The position numbers were made by a program, and so were the translations under genes. Below the pieces are notes generated by a model. The model saw only the letters and a program-made list of their open reading frames with translations, did not search any database and had not been told where the DNA came from. This document shows, one piece after another, positions 20,566 to 30,213 of a stretch of DNA of 42,804 nucleotides (its first letter is position 1; every line of letters starts with the position of its first letter). This DNA comes from Chara braunii (Eukaryota > Streptophyta > Charophyceae > Charales > Characeae), in NCBI GenBank assembly GCA_003427395.1, contig BFEA01000182.1, positions 561,413 through 604,216 on the forward strand, given 5' to 3'.

Positions 20566-20929
20566 TTTTGTGAACCAGGTACATTTTGAGGAGTCCAACA
20601 TTTTAAATGTATCCCAACGACAATGAACACATGATACATATTAAGTGTTGTGTAGTGGAGCGATGGGGTCTCCCTGGTCATTTTCGTTTCATAAATCAGT
20701 TGCAATGGTGTCTCGCTCCACTACTCGTCTAGAGCTGTCAGAGCATAAACTCTCATGAAATTCCCGCCTTCGCTCCACTTACTCTGGAAGGCAGGACTCA
20801 CGAAGTTGAACTGCACTACATGACATCACTACACAACAACGAAACGGTTTTCAGGTCCACTCATGAAAATTGAGGCTGCACCAAGGGCACGGCCGACCAC
20901 AATAGAAAAATGGGAAGGCAGGCTGCGTA

Positions 20930-21500
20930 CTCTCCACTGTTCGAGAGTGTTTGTGGGGAGTGGCTTCTGACAACTCTTAAAGGGGATTTTCAAAAGTCCC
21001 TTTCAAGAGTAAGGGCATGGCCACACCACTCTCGAAATGTGTAAAATGAGAATGAACTTTGGGATAATTGGTAGAAAGCGCCCACGCTAAAACCTTTTCG
21101 GTTTTGGCCGCCTGAAACTCGGTCGTCTGGTACTACCGGCCCAATGACTTCCATGTGGGGTACTACAGGCTCGCGCATCCCTCCAAGGGCCCTACCGGAT
21201 CATTAATCTGGCGCATAACAGCCTAAGATTCATTTTGATGTAAAAGCGGTCGAGGGTGGTACCGCTGAAGTATAGAATGAGGCCCACATACGGTAATTAA
21301 AAAAAGAAGGGCTCTACCAGTCCACGAATCAAATTCGTGACCTGGTAAAACAGGCGCTTTCTACCAATTATCTCAACTTCCCGCTAGAACATGGCCAGAT
21401 GCAACCGACACTCCTTTGTTTTTTTCACAATTCGAGAGTGGGGTGGTTTTTTTCTTTTTCACATTTCGAGAGCGATGTGGCGAGGCCCTAAGTGGACTGG
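20930..21500. repeat. Fold-back region with tRNA-like arms
   Basis: A perfect 20-bp inverted repeat, GATAATTGGTAGAAAGCGCC (21063-21082) with its complement at 21353-21372, brackets about 270 bp. Outside it, CACACCACTCTCGAAATGTG (about 21018-21037) is mirrored by CACATTTCGAGAG at about 21454-21466, so the inversion extends imperfectly to about 450 bp. A local hairpin CTCTTAAAGGGG / CCCTTTCAAGAG lies at about 20973-21009. On the minus strand the right arm looks like a tRNA 5' half plus T-arm (GCGGGAAGTTGAGATAATTG…, GAATTTGATTCG). No ORF was found. Confidence 0.6.
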
Positions 21501-22429
21501 CGACAGAGGGGCTCGCCACACCTATCCCAAAAATGGAAAAATGTTCAGGAGCACTCTCTAGCTTGGGAAGTCGAGAAAAACTGTTTGAGAGACCTCATTG
21601 CCGCACTTAGCTCTCGGTCGGGGCAGTCTCCAATGTGTCAAAAAAGACCCGGCCTTTTGGGAGAGTGCAGTGTGGCGGTGAGGCCTCTCCGGAGACTTGT
21701 GCGGTGGTACTTTTTGTCCACCGCAAGTGTCCCCTCCTACGGGGCAGATTCAGCCCGTGTAGGATCTGGAAGGACCTCTATGGTTCGGGAGTCTTTTTTT
21801 TGGGGGGGGAGGGGGGGGAAGTATGGGATCCTTTATTCTAAGCAGAAAATACTTTGAGGCCGGGAATCCTTTACAAACAACCCGGAAGTAACTTGGCACT
21901 GGAACGATTCTAGCTTCGGTTCAACCTAATCTGGTCCTGCTTCTGCTGAGTTACAAACTTCTTCTACAGAACTAGCTATGAACCTAATTAATCGAGCCCT
22001 CTGCTCTTCTAAAAAGGAGGTTAGCATTAACCTACTCTTGCTTACCATTCAAACATTAACAATTGAGCTCTGTGCTCTTTTAAATGAACAAAAAAGAAAA
22101 AATATATAATTTTGAGCTGCGCGGGCCTACAGCGGACTGCTAAGTGCTCATCCACTCTGACACTCAACCACTGTCACTGTTCACCTATTGCCTGTCTCCT
22201 GCGACTTATTTATCGAGTGTCCTGGTATATGTATCTTCCTTCTCCCGGGAGCCAGACAAAACCCCTTATTTCCCCGAAAAAAATATTTTTTTGATGTATT
22301 TGAATACTGTTGCACACTATTCTACTCACCGAAGTGTCAGCAGTGTCTCATCTTCTCTACCAGATAATTCCTTAGTCCTTGTTTCTACAATAGCCTTTGT
22401 GAGCCTACAATTCTTACGACCTTGTATTA
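21501..22429. other. Unassigned stretch, possibly the 3' UTR of the large LINE
   Basis: No recognisable gene. Contains a T8/G8 homopolymer block (21783-21820) and the palindrome AAAAAAATATTTTTTT near 22277. The right part is likely 3' UTR of the minus-strand LINE, but no poly(A) tail boundary could be fixed. Confidence 0.35.
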
Positions 22430-22435
22430 CTCATT

Positions 22436-23781
22436 CTACTTTAACCATGAACAAAAATCCAGTCTCCCCCCTGATTCTACCTTCACTAACCAGTTTGATC
22501 CATTGTCTCGAGCCCAAGTCCTTTTGAACCACCTGACTCCTTTTCCCCCTTCTAGGTCCTGCCCCCCCCTTCTGTTCCAATCTGATTTGATGTACCATCT
22601 CAATCTGGTCCGGATATGAGCCTTGGTCTCCTTGTCTGAAAAGCCTTTGTTTTGAAAACATGCTCTGTTTCTGATATCCCACATGACTAAGCAGACGATA
22701 GCCCTACATGACTGTGTCACATAGCCGCACCCTTCTACAGGCTGCATTTCGGGGGGAGCAGTCCTTGTAATACCCACTGCTTGTCCCACTTCCATTCCCA
22801 TGCTGCAAAATCTCTCCAGTGGATGGACCACCATTCCCATGTGCGTCTTCAGGCGGGGCAGTCCCACCAGATGTGGGATGTTGATTCGAAGGGCCAGGTG
22901 CACCTTCTACAGCCCAATTGCACGTCCATTCCTTTCCCGGCCAGCCAGACTGAAGACGGAGTGACTAGTAGAGACAAAAGACAAAGGATGGCCGCGTGTT
23001 TTTGGGAAGGGAGAAGTTGAAGTTGTGACCACAGGCGTCCAATATTGGTTAATATATGTGGCCTAGTATCAGTTATCAAGGTTTCCCCTCTCTCTGCCGC
23101 TACAATGACCGGTCTACGTAGCGGTGGCATCAGCTCTCTGGTGTTCTTCATTTGTGATAGCAGCAACGTGGAACCCTCCTTACCTAGGCCTTTCCACCCC
23201 CAGGCTGTCATGTCGAGCTTTCTTTCAGCTAGCGGAAGGTCTAAAGATGAGGTCACTATATGCTTTCCTATCTCCTCCCAGACTTCATGTACCTTAATCT
23301 GCTGCAATTGGGAGCCCAGCGGCGGTTTGTCGATTGCTTCTTGCAGAGTACAGGGAGTTTGTTTTTTTGACTCTGAGCCCGAATCCTCGTCCGATGGTTC
23401 ATAACAGGTAAGGCGTTCAAAGTAGGAAGGCTTATCCCATCTTTGGAATTTCCTGGTTCCGTCCTCCGAGTAAAAGATGAGTTCCCAGTAGACTGGTTGA
23501 ACCGTTTGGGTCTTGGTAATATACCAAGTCCCTTGAGGGTCCATAGCTTCTGGGGCAAGATAGTCCTTCCATGACTGTGGGATCGCCTTTGCCAAGTCAG
23601 CAAGTTTGTCTTCAATATTGTGGAGGTTTCCCAACTTGAGTCTCAGCTCACTTTCCAAAACCCAGTCTCCCGTTAGGCTGTTCCATAGGTCGCCAATGCG
23701 GAGAACGCCTCTGCTGATCCATTTTTCTCCAAACGTGCCTGCTTCTCGGTTTGCTTTGAATTGGTGGTCTTGTTGATCCAC
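22436..23781 (-). pseudogene. LINE ORF2 C-terminal region with zf-RVT domain
   Basis: Continues the ORF2 frame from the reverse transcriptase. A long stretch without assigned activity (WISRGVLRIGDLWNSLTGDW, LKLGNLHNIEDKLADLAKAI, DGTRKFQRWDKPSYFE) ends in CRRCTWPFESTSHIWWDCPA at 22849-22908. That is a C-x2-C…H-x4-C pattern typical of zf-RVT, the zinc-binding module after the reverse transcriptase in plant LINEs. Beyond 22849 the frame shifts; homologous tail codons (…VGITRTA…, VMWDIRNRACFQNKGF) continue to about 22436. The equivalent tail is seen in the second LINE (CLFLAIWEVRNKNAFESRF at 32700-32830), confirming the assignment. Confidence 0.72.
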
Positions 23782-23898
23782 AATATGTGGGTTGTCAAGG
23801 AGCGGTTGGTTGAGAACTTTTATCCTTGTGGTCGGTGATATCCACTCCGTTGGCTTAACTTTATTCCACGCCTTAATAACTCCTGCCCATAAGCTTGA

Positions 23899-25944
23899 CT
23901 AGATTTTCCTGTTCAGGAAGGACTCCAGTTGTAAACAAACCCAGACATCTTCTTCTCGGGCCAAACCCCATTCTGCTGCCAGAATGTGTTCGCCCATCTG
24001 TACCCAGTGTTCAGTTCCTTCGTTGTCTGCAGCCTTGATAATCCAGTTTGCCAACAATGTGCAGTTCCTTCGATGTGGGTCGCAGATGCCCAGTCCTCCT
24101 TCGCTTTTGGGCTGTGTGATGAGTTCCCACACGACTTTTGAAATGTAGGCTTGGTCTGTGTCTCCCCTTGGTTTCCAAATAAATTTTGCCGATATTCTTC
24201 TTGTCAGGGCTAACAAGGAGGAACTCAGCATGCGAACTAACCCAACATAATTAAGCAGGGAAAGAAGCGAAGTGTTCACTACCGTAGCTCTTCCGAAGAT
24301 TGATAAGTGAGATGCTGGTCCCTAAGACTTAGTCTTTGCAACCATTCGGTTCTGCAGAACCTCCTCCTGGGCGTCATGGCAGGCTTCCAAGGCGATCATT
24401 ACCCCCAAGAACCTCTCCGCTTCTCCCTTGTCGATGCGACGCATCCCCCAATCTGCTTCCAGATCGAGTTCTTGTGGGAGAAAGTAAACAAATTTGCGCC
24501 AGTTGACCGCCGCTTCCGATAGCAACGAATACTCATCTAGCAGGCCTCTTAGTGTTTCAAGCGCAGTTGTTGAGTTTTCACAAATCACAAATAAATCATA
24601 TGCCAGTGCTTTTGCCTTACAAGCCGAGTTCTTCAAGGCCAAACCAATAATCTTCGGTCTGCTTCTGATGTTGCACATTATCACTTCTACCTTAATCACG
24701 AAGAGGAGTGGGGCTAAAGGGCAGCCCTGTCGAAGAGATCGGGATAGCAGGAATGGGTCAGACAGGAGTCCATTGACCATTATAGAAGTCGTGGAGTGAG
24801 TATAAAGAGCTACAGCCCATCTACAAAAGTTCTCGCCAAACCCCATCTTACGCAGCGTTGTAAGAACAAAGCTCCAATTCACTTTGTCATAAGCTTTTTT
24901 GAGATCAAGAAGCAGGATGGAGAGAGGTTTGTCTTTTGATCCCACTATCTTTAAGGTTTGGATGGCAGCCACAATGTTATCGTAGATTGAACGGCCCTGT
25001 ACAAAGGCTGCTTGGTCCTGATTGATTAATCCCGGAAGGTATCTGGCTAGTCTTCTAACTAACGTTTTTGCCAAAACTTTATAAGATACGTTTAGCCTTG
25101 AGATCGGTCGCCAGTTTCGGATTTCGTCTCTTGCTCCTTTCTTGTATAACAACGTAATTACGCCAAAGCTCATGCTATCAGAGAGTTTCCCTCCTGTTAG
25201 GACATTATTATATATCTCCAACAGTGTGTCTTTGATGTCCGGCCAAAAGAGTTCGAAGAATTCAGAGGGGAGTCCATCTGAGCCTGGTGCTTTGCCCTTC
25301 GCCATAGCTCGCACTGCAGCCTTGATCTCCATCTTCGTGAGGGGATGATCCAAGTCGAGGCGAGCAATCTGAGGCAGGTTGACATTTACCACATCTCATT
25401 GGTCCATTTGGCTTTGCTGCCTTACTTCCAACTCACAGGGGTTGCGCCTTGACGTGAACATGTCGCAAAAGTACGATTCTGCGTAGTTGCACATTTCGCG
25501 GGTTGTGACCGCAACAGGAGCATTTTCTACGAAGGGGTGCACCAAGATCTTCATTTCTTTGTGGGCAGACCGTGGGAGGAGTCTTTGAAATGCCTGTTTG
25601 GTCATCCTGTCTCCTGTCACAATGCCCTTAGCAACCAAAATTTCCTTCCAGCGTCTGGACCTTTTCTTATGAATCTCGTCCCAGACCTGCATTCTCTCTG
25701 CTTTAACTACCCCCCACCAATGACCTTCAACCGATCTGTGCGGCATGTTTTTTATCTTGTCCTCCGCCTCATCTATCTTCTGCTTAGCTTTGGCCTCTTC
25801 TTTATTGTCATGCAGTGCTAGAGTCTTGGAAAAAACACCGAGCATATCGGATATGAAATAAAGACAGGCATCCCACCACTCGTACAGGCTAGAAAACAGA
25901 TGCTTCTTCTCTCTCCATTTCTCACTGCATATGACCCTACTCAC
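23899..25944 (-). pseudogene. LINE ORF2 reverse transcriptase
   Basis: One frame, broken by stops at 25396-25398 (TGA), 24322-24324 and 23899-23901, encodes a non-LTR reverse transcriptase, which primes cDNA on nicked genomic DNA. Motifs in order: MAKGKAPGSDGLPSEFFELF; LLYKKGARDEIRNWRPIS; DQAAFVQGRSIYDNI; LLLDLKKAYDKVNWSFV (first catalytic Asp); SRSLRQGCPLAPLLFV; then KALAYDLFVICE at the catalytic box; then RFLGVMIALEA. The related LINEs here read LADDL (34383-34391) and IADDL (40398-40406), so A-Y-D at 24595-24603 has lost the first Asp. The segment before 25396 (YEWWDACLYFISDMLG…, GIVTGDRMTKQAFQRLLP) is the usual spacer between endonuclease and RT. The connection segment ends with SEGGLGICDPHRRN. 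Confidence 0.88.
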
Positions 25945-26760
25945 CCAGGCTCTTTGAATGGATCAATTTTGAGCCTGAAAATTCCTTTACCTCTCACTGG
26001 GCCTTCTCCCCACATAAATTGCAGCACTACGGGGTTATGGTCCGAGACCCAGTGCGGCTGGGTAGAAACGTCCACTGTCCCACTCCATATGACCCTACTT
26101 GTCAGAAAGTAGTCTAATCTCCGTGGGGCCACCCTCCTGCCTTCTTGCAGTTGGGAGGAGAACCACGTGTAGCCAGGGTCTGTTGTGTTTGTCAGTCTGA
26201 AGGGATCAGAGAGATCTAAGTCCATCACTATCTCTAACAGAGCATCTAAATCCTTGCCAGCTTTCCCAGTGGCCAACTCGGGGATAGCATCATCTATGGC
26301 CACATTCCAATCGCCTGCAATAACTATGTCCTCTACATCCGGTAAGTTGTCCAATAAGAGTTCAAAAAAGGTTTTTCACTTCGTTCTCTCTGTTAGGGTG
26401 TAGATCGAGACCACTGCCCATTCCTTGCCTGTCGAGCGGACTTTGACCCACGCCCATCGGCCTAATTGGTGGAAGTCATGATCTAGGATCTCCACATCTA
26501 GGTTACGATGGAGCAAGATGGCGACTCCTCATCGTGATTCTACCGTCGGTACCCATACCTGAGGGCCGTCTCACCATGCCCCCACTGAGAGAATCTTCTC
26601 ATGATCCAATTTCGTCTCTTGCATGCATAAGCAGCATAACACAGAAATGCGATTTTCATGTAGCCAAGTCTTAATCCTTGCCCTCTTCCCACGGCCACCT
26701 GTGTCACAGAGGCCCCGAACGTTCCACGTTGCTATTTTAACATGCAGCATTGGAGTTGTC
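25941..26760 (-). pseudogene. LINE ORF2 apurinic-type endonuclease domain
   Basis: The N-terminal half (26760-26355) reads VKIATWNVRGL, then CCLCMQETKLDHEKI with the conserved Gln-Glu-Thr-Lys, and GVAILLHRN. The C-terminal half (26354-25941) has VIAGDWNVAIDD (conserved GDWN), RRLDYFLTSRVI and WVSDHNPVVLQF (the SDH catalytic motif). This enzyme nicks target DNA to start target-primed reverse transcription. In-frame stops occur near 26569 (after VGAW), near 26530 (after VESR) and near 26376. It precedes the reverse transcriptase with a frame change at 25941, so ORF2 is broken. The start near 26760 (ATG, MLHVKIATWNVRG) fits the usual first residues of this domain. Confidence 0.82.
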
Positions 26761-26929
26761 CGAGCCCGATCGTGATTGGATGCGGAGCGAAGGAATTGCG
26801 ACTCCTCGTGACAGATTCATCTAAGATCCTATGTCCAGACTTTGCGTCAGGAAGGCGTGGAAGGTAGTTGAGTGAAGCGTTTTTGCCTTGGGGATTTTCT
26901 GTGACAACGTCCCCAAGCATAATGCATCA

Positions 26930-27372
26930 CTATCTCCGAGCATAGTTATTTTCGACAGTTTCGGGTGATTCAAATGGGAGAGTCATTCCATCAGGAATAA
27001 ACTCAATCCTTGACCAACCAATTTTTTGGAGGGATTCCTGAGTTATTCTAGCATCCAGGATGGGAGTGAACAACTTGACTTTGACCCCAGGTCGATCTAC
27101 GAAAAAGCAAGGGGTGGGGATGTCGGGAACGTTCCTAACCGTGATATCGTTGCTGTATAATCTACGTGTAATATTTAAAATTTTCAACGGCATAGGTGGA
27201 CAGGCGATTGGCTGTGAGCGGAGGTGGGTAACCCCCTGCCCCGTTGACCAAGCCAAGGCATATGTGCCTTCCACTGTCGCTATAAATAACAGTGGGAGTA
27301 AGTGTTTCTCCCAGTCCCGTTCTCCTGCTTTCGAAGTGGCCTGACGCCAGTTCCGTTTCATGCTTCCTTTAG
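26930..27372 (-). pseudogene. LINE ORF1, C-terminal part (right of insertion in element order)
   Basis: 143 codons: MKRNWRQATSKAGERDWEKH, GQGVTHLRSQPIACPPMPLK, CFFVDRPGVKVKLFTPILDA, IEFIPDGMTLPF, then a stop at 26930. I do not recognise a domain. It is assigned to ORF1 because its frame extends upstream through GS into the insertion boundary, and because the same frame resumes at 30214 on the other side (…DSSASILRQDANKQAEGS). It is followed by about 170 bp of spacer before the endonuclease. Confidence 0.6.
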
Positions 27373-27480
27373 TGTCGTCCCCCGTACGTCGTACGGGGGA
27401 TCCTCGTATGGCCCGTCCGTACGGACGGACGGACGGCCGTACGGACGGACGACCGGCCGTACGGGCGTACGGACGAAAGT
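27373..27480. repeat. Left GTACG-rich terminal region of the insertion
   Basis: Built of CGTACGG/CGGAC motifs, including the palindrome CCGTCCGTACGGACGG. Its outer part is the inverted counterpart of 30119-30213. Confidence 0.6.
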
Positions 27481-27526
27481 CGTCCGATGGTGTTATAGGG
27501 GCAAAAACAAATCAAAAAAAAAACTT

Positions 27527-27575
27527 AAAAATATGGGGTTGTAGATCTCGAAAAGATCTACAACCCCATATTTTT
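27527..27575. repeat. Perfect 22-bp hairpin with 5-nt loop
   Basis: AAAAATATGGGGTTGTAGATCT (27527-27548) is exactly complementary to 27554-27575, loop CGAAA; the T-rich sequence ATTTTTATTTTTTGG follows. Confidence 0.95.
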
Positions 27576-27683
27576 ATTTTTATTTTTTGGCCTTACAAAA
27601 TATTTTTAAAAAATAAAAAACAAAAAAAAGAGGGGGAAAAAAATCTGGTAGCAAAACAAAATGGGCAGTTGCCCCGCGTGCAT

Positions 27684-27684
<1 letters not shown>

Positions 27685-27765
<81 letters not shown>

Positions 27766-27820
27766 TTGTGTGTGTGTTGTCATATTGTGTGTATGTGTGC
27801 GTGTGTGTGTGTGTGTGAGN

Positions 27821-27860
<40 letters not shown>
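27685..27860. repeat. (TG)n and (CT)n microsatellites
   Basis: TG repeats to 27819, a single N at 27820, then (CT)n. The N marks an uncertain join. Cys/Val-rich frames across it are artefacts. Confidence 0.95.
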
Positions 27861-27863
<3 letters not shown>

Positions 27864-28655
27864 AGTTCTTAGTCTCATTGATTTGGCTACCTTAGGGCTG
27901 CGTTCCCCGCGCCCACGCGGTAGACAATCTGGGGTACCCGAGACCGGACTCACGATTATAAGGATCATGAATTTTTGCAGGAGATTCCATAGGAAATTCA
28001 TAGAAGTTATTCCAGAGAAATATTATTGAAATTGAAGATGAGATCTAAATAAGATCAAAATTTGAGAGACCAACGTAAACGACTTATTAAACGGCTATTA
28101 AAAAATAGTTGTTTATAAGTGGGTTTTAGGAACAAAAATCAGGAATTCCAATACGAGGCTTAAACTCGTTCTGGGGATATCAATCGTTAAACAAAGTTCC
28201 ACGGCACCAGCCGAGTCGCTTCGCAGAATCTAAAAAAAGTCCGGCAGCAAAAATTCAGAAAAAATATCAGATGATTTGTATAAAGAAAACGAATCAGGAG
28301 AGGATCCCCACTGAGATCTCCGATTATCCACACTTATAAAATCAGCAGTAAACACATAGATTTAGAAAACATGGTTATGAAAGCATTTTTAAAGACGTTT
28401 ATGGCTCTTAGGGAGAAGGAGCAACTAACCCACGCGTGGATCCTATTCCCATACCACACCCCCGTCTCCTCACCAAACCACCGTAAACGAGCACTTACCA
28501 TGTACTTACCATGGTCGAGGATTCCCCCCACGCGTAGTCTCAAAAGCAGGCTCGTTCATGACAAAAGAGAAGCCAGTCAGCGATGATTTACCTGCTACGT
28601 AGAGTGTCACTTCCCCCATCACGCATGCCCTGAAAAACTATTCTTCGCATGAACC

Positions 28656-29063
28656 TTGCAACATCCTCGAAGATTTTTGCTTAGGGTAGCAAAAGCCGAA
28701 CTTGAAGAAGACGCTTCCAAGAAACACGTCATCGGTGCCCTCCTTGCTCTCTTCACAACACTTATCATCCCTGAAGAAATTCGCGATAAAAACTATTTGT
28801 CTCCCCTTCATCTGCCCTCACTCAAACCCAACCCCTTCACCTTCGAGAGGGAGGGACAGAACTCCCTCCATCTGTTTGCCATAACAGCCTCAAGGGTCAG
28901 CTATCACGCCAAAACAGGCAAACAAAAGCATCAATTGGCCACCCTTAGACTTATGGATTCTCAAAATTTTAAATTTTTCTGCGCGTTCCTCCGAGCACAG
29001 AAAATCGACAAAGTTGCCTCTTGCAAAATGCCCATTTCGTTGCTCCTGACCTCCCTGTTTTGA
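28656..29063 (+). CDS. Unassigned ORF inside the insertion, doubtful
   Basis: A 135-codon frame without ATG start (it opens on TTG) encodes …RVAKAELEEDASKKHVIGAL, PEEIRDKNYLSPLHLPSLKP and a basic middle part. I recognise no domain. An antisense frame of equal length (29297-28890) also exists, so neither is strongly supported. It could be a captured gene fragment, which Mutator-like elements often carry. Confidence 0.15.
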   Translation: MQHPRRFLLRVAKAELEEDASKKHVIGALLALFTTLIIPEEIRDKNYLSPLHLPSLKPNPFTFEREGQNSLHLFAITASRVSYHAKTGKQKHQLATLRLMDSQNFKFFCAFLRAQKIDKVASCKMPISLLLTSLF

Positions 29064-29361
29064 GAAGATTGGCCTCGAAGCCTGGGCCTGATGGCCCTTT
29101 TGCAGTTCACATGCCCGCACTTCTTTTTTGGGTCCACTTCCACCCGAGGACCGGTCCTTCCTCTTTCCAAAAGTTCCGGTTCTACCAGAGCTAGCTGTAG
29201 GTAGTCCGCAATTTTGCCAAGGACCAGTCCCCCAAATGTTTTTGCCCCCTAAGAACCCACTTTGCATCCTGGTCGCCCGCCGCCAAAAATGCGACACCTT
29301 GACATAGACGCCGAAGCCTACTATACCGCAGCCTTAGGGCTGCAAATTAACGATGTTCATG

Positions 29362-29412
29362 GGACGGTGGACCCAGTTTCCAGCAGGTGGCACTCCCCAC
29401 CAATAGACAACA
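29362..29412 (+). repeat. Partial copy of the SINE-like repeat
   Basis: GGTGGACCCAGTTTCCAGCA, GGTGGCACTCCCCACCAATAGA matches the middle of the repeat at 37150-37307, then runs directly into (TG)n. Confidence 0.6.
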
Positions 29413-29413
29413 G

Positions 29414-29442
29414 AGTGTGTGTGTGTGTATGTATGTGTGTGT

Positions 29443-29503
<61 letters not shown>
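29414..29503. repeat. (TG)n microsatellite
   Basis: About 90 bp of TG with two TA interruptions. Confidence 0.95.
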
Positions 29504-29507
<4 letters not shown>

Positions 29508-29609
29508 CGCGGGCACACATGAAGCTCCCGCTACAACAGGGAAATACCGCCGTCACTTGCGCCTTCGCCTGCTGTCGCGCCCCGTCTCGCCCGCGGGATC
29601 GCCACTTGC

Positions 29610-29611
<2 letters not shown>

Positions 29612-29644
<33 letters not shown>

Positions 29645-29647
29645 TGT

Positions 29648-29681
<34 letters not shown>

Positions 29682-29710
29682 TCGCGGGGGGGAGGCGACC
29701 CCCCCACTGC

Positions 29711-29741
<31 letters not shown>

Positions 29742-29767
29742 AATAAAAATAAAAAAAAAAGGCCGCT

Positions 29768-29806
<39 letters not shown>

Positions 29807-29862
29807 GTGTGTGTGTGCGTGTTCGCGGGGGGGAGGCGACCCCCCCACCGCCAATCAATCAC

Positions 29863-29899
<37 letters not shown>

Positions 29900-29940
29900 C
29901 AACTAATCCCAATCAATCAGTCAATCAATCAATCAACCAA
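29612..29940. repeat. Duplicated unit: (TG)n, GC hairpin, (TCAA)n
   Basis: Two copies about 141 bp apart: a TG tract, then TTCGCGGGGGGGAGGCGACC and CCCCCAC[T/C]GCCAATCAATCA, then a (TCAA)n tract. Hairpins G7-aggcga-C7 lie at about 29686-29705 and 29827-29846. (TCAA)n extends to about 29940. Confidence 0.9.
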
Positions 29941-30118
29941 TTAATCAATAATCAATACTCTTTGTTTTTGTTTTTTTTTACACCCGGGACATAATTTTTG
30001 TTTCTTTTTTTCTTTTTTTTTTAATGGGGGGGGGGGTACCCCCCAACACCCGACCCCCCCTCGGCTCATCCACCCCCCCAACCTCCCCCCGGAAGGCCAT
30101 GCATGGGGGGGCCGAAAT

Positions 30119-30213
30119 CCGTACGTACGGCCCATACGGGGGTATAGGGGCCCGTACGTACGGTCGTACAGGATTTTGTACGACCTGTATACGTACGGGC
30201 GACGTATACACAG
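30119..30213. repeat. Right GTACG-rich terminal region of the insertion
   Basis: Contains repeated GTACGTACGG and CGTATAC motifs; partner of the left end. Confidence 0.6.

Larger units (their letters stand above)
27373..30213. mobile_element. 2.84-kb insertion with GTACG-rich inverted ends, Mutator-like candidate
   Basis: Flanks: GCTTCCTTTAG (27362-27372) and GCTTCCTTCAG (30214-30224), an 11-bp target duplication with one mismatch. Left end TGTCGTCCCCCGTACGT, and the reverse complement of the right end TGTGTATACGTCGCCCGTAC, share CGTC[C/G]CCCGTACGT. A second shared block GTATGG[C/G]CCGT[C/A]CGTACGG follows inside each end. No transposase is recognisable, so it would be non-autonomous. A duplication of 9-11 bp with extended inverted ends suggests a Mutator-like element; this is inference. 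The interior carries a 22-bp perfect hairpin, TG/CT/TCAA microsatellites, duplicated GC hairpins and one unassigned ORF. Confidence 0.6.

Noticed and set aside
27527-27575. 22-bp hairpin plus T-rich tail as an intrinsic transcription terminator
   Set aside because: The tail is broken by A residues, the context is eukaryotic, and no gene ends there.
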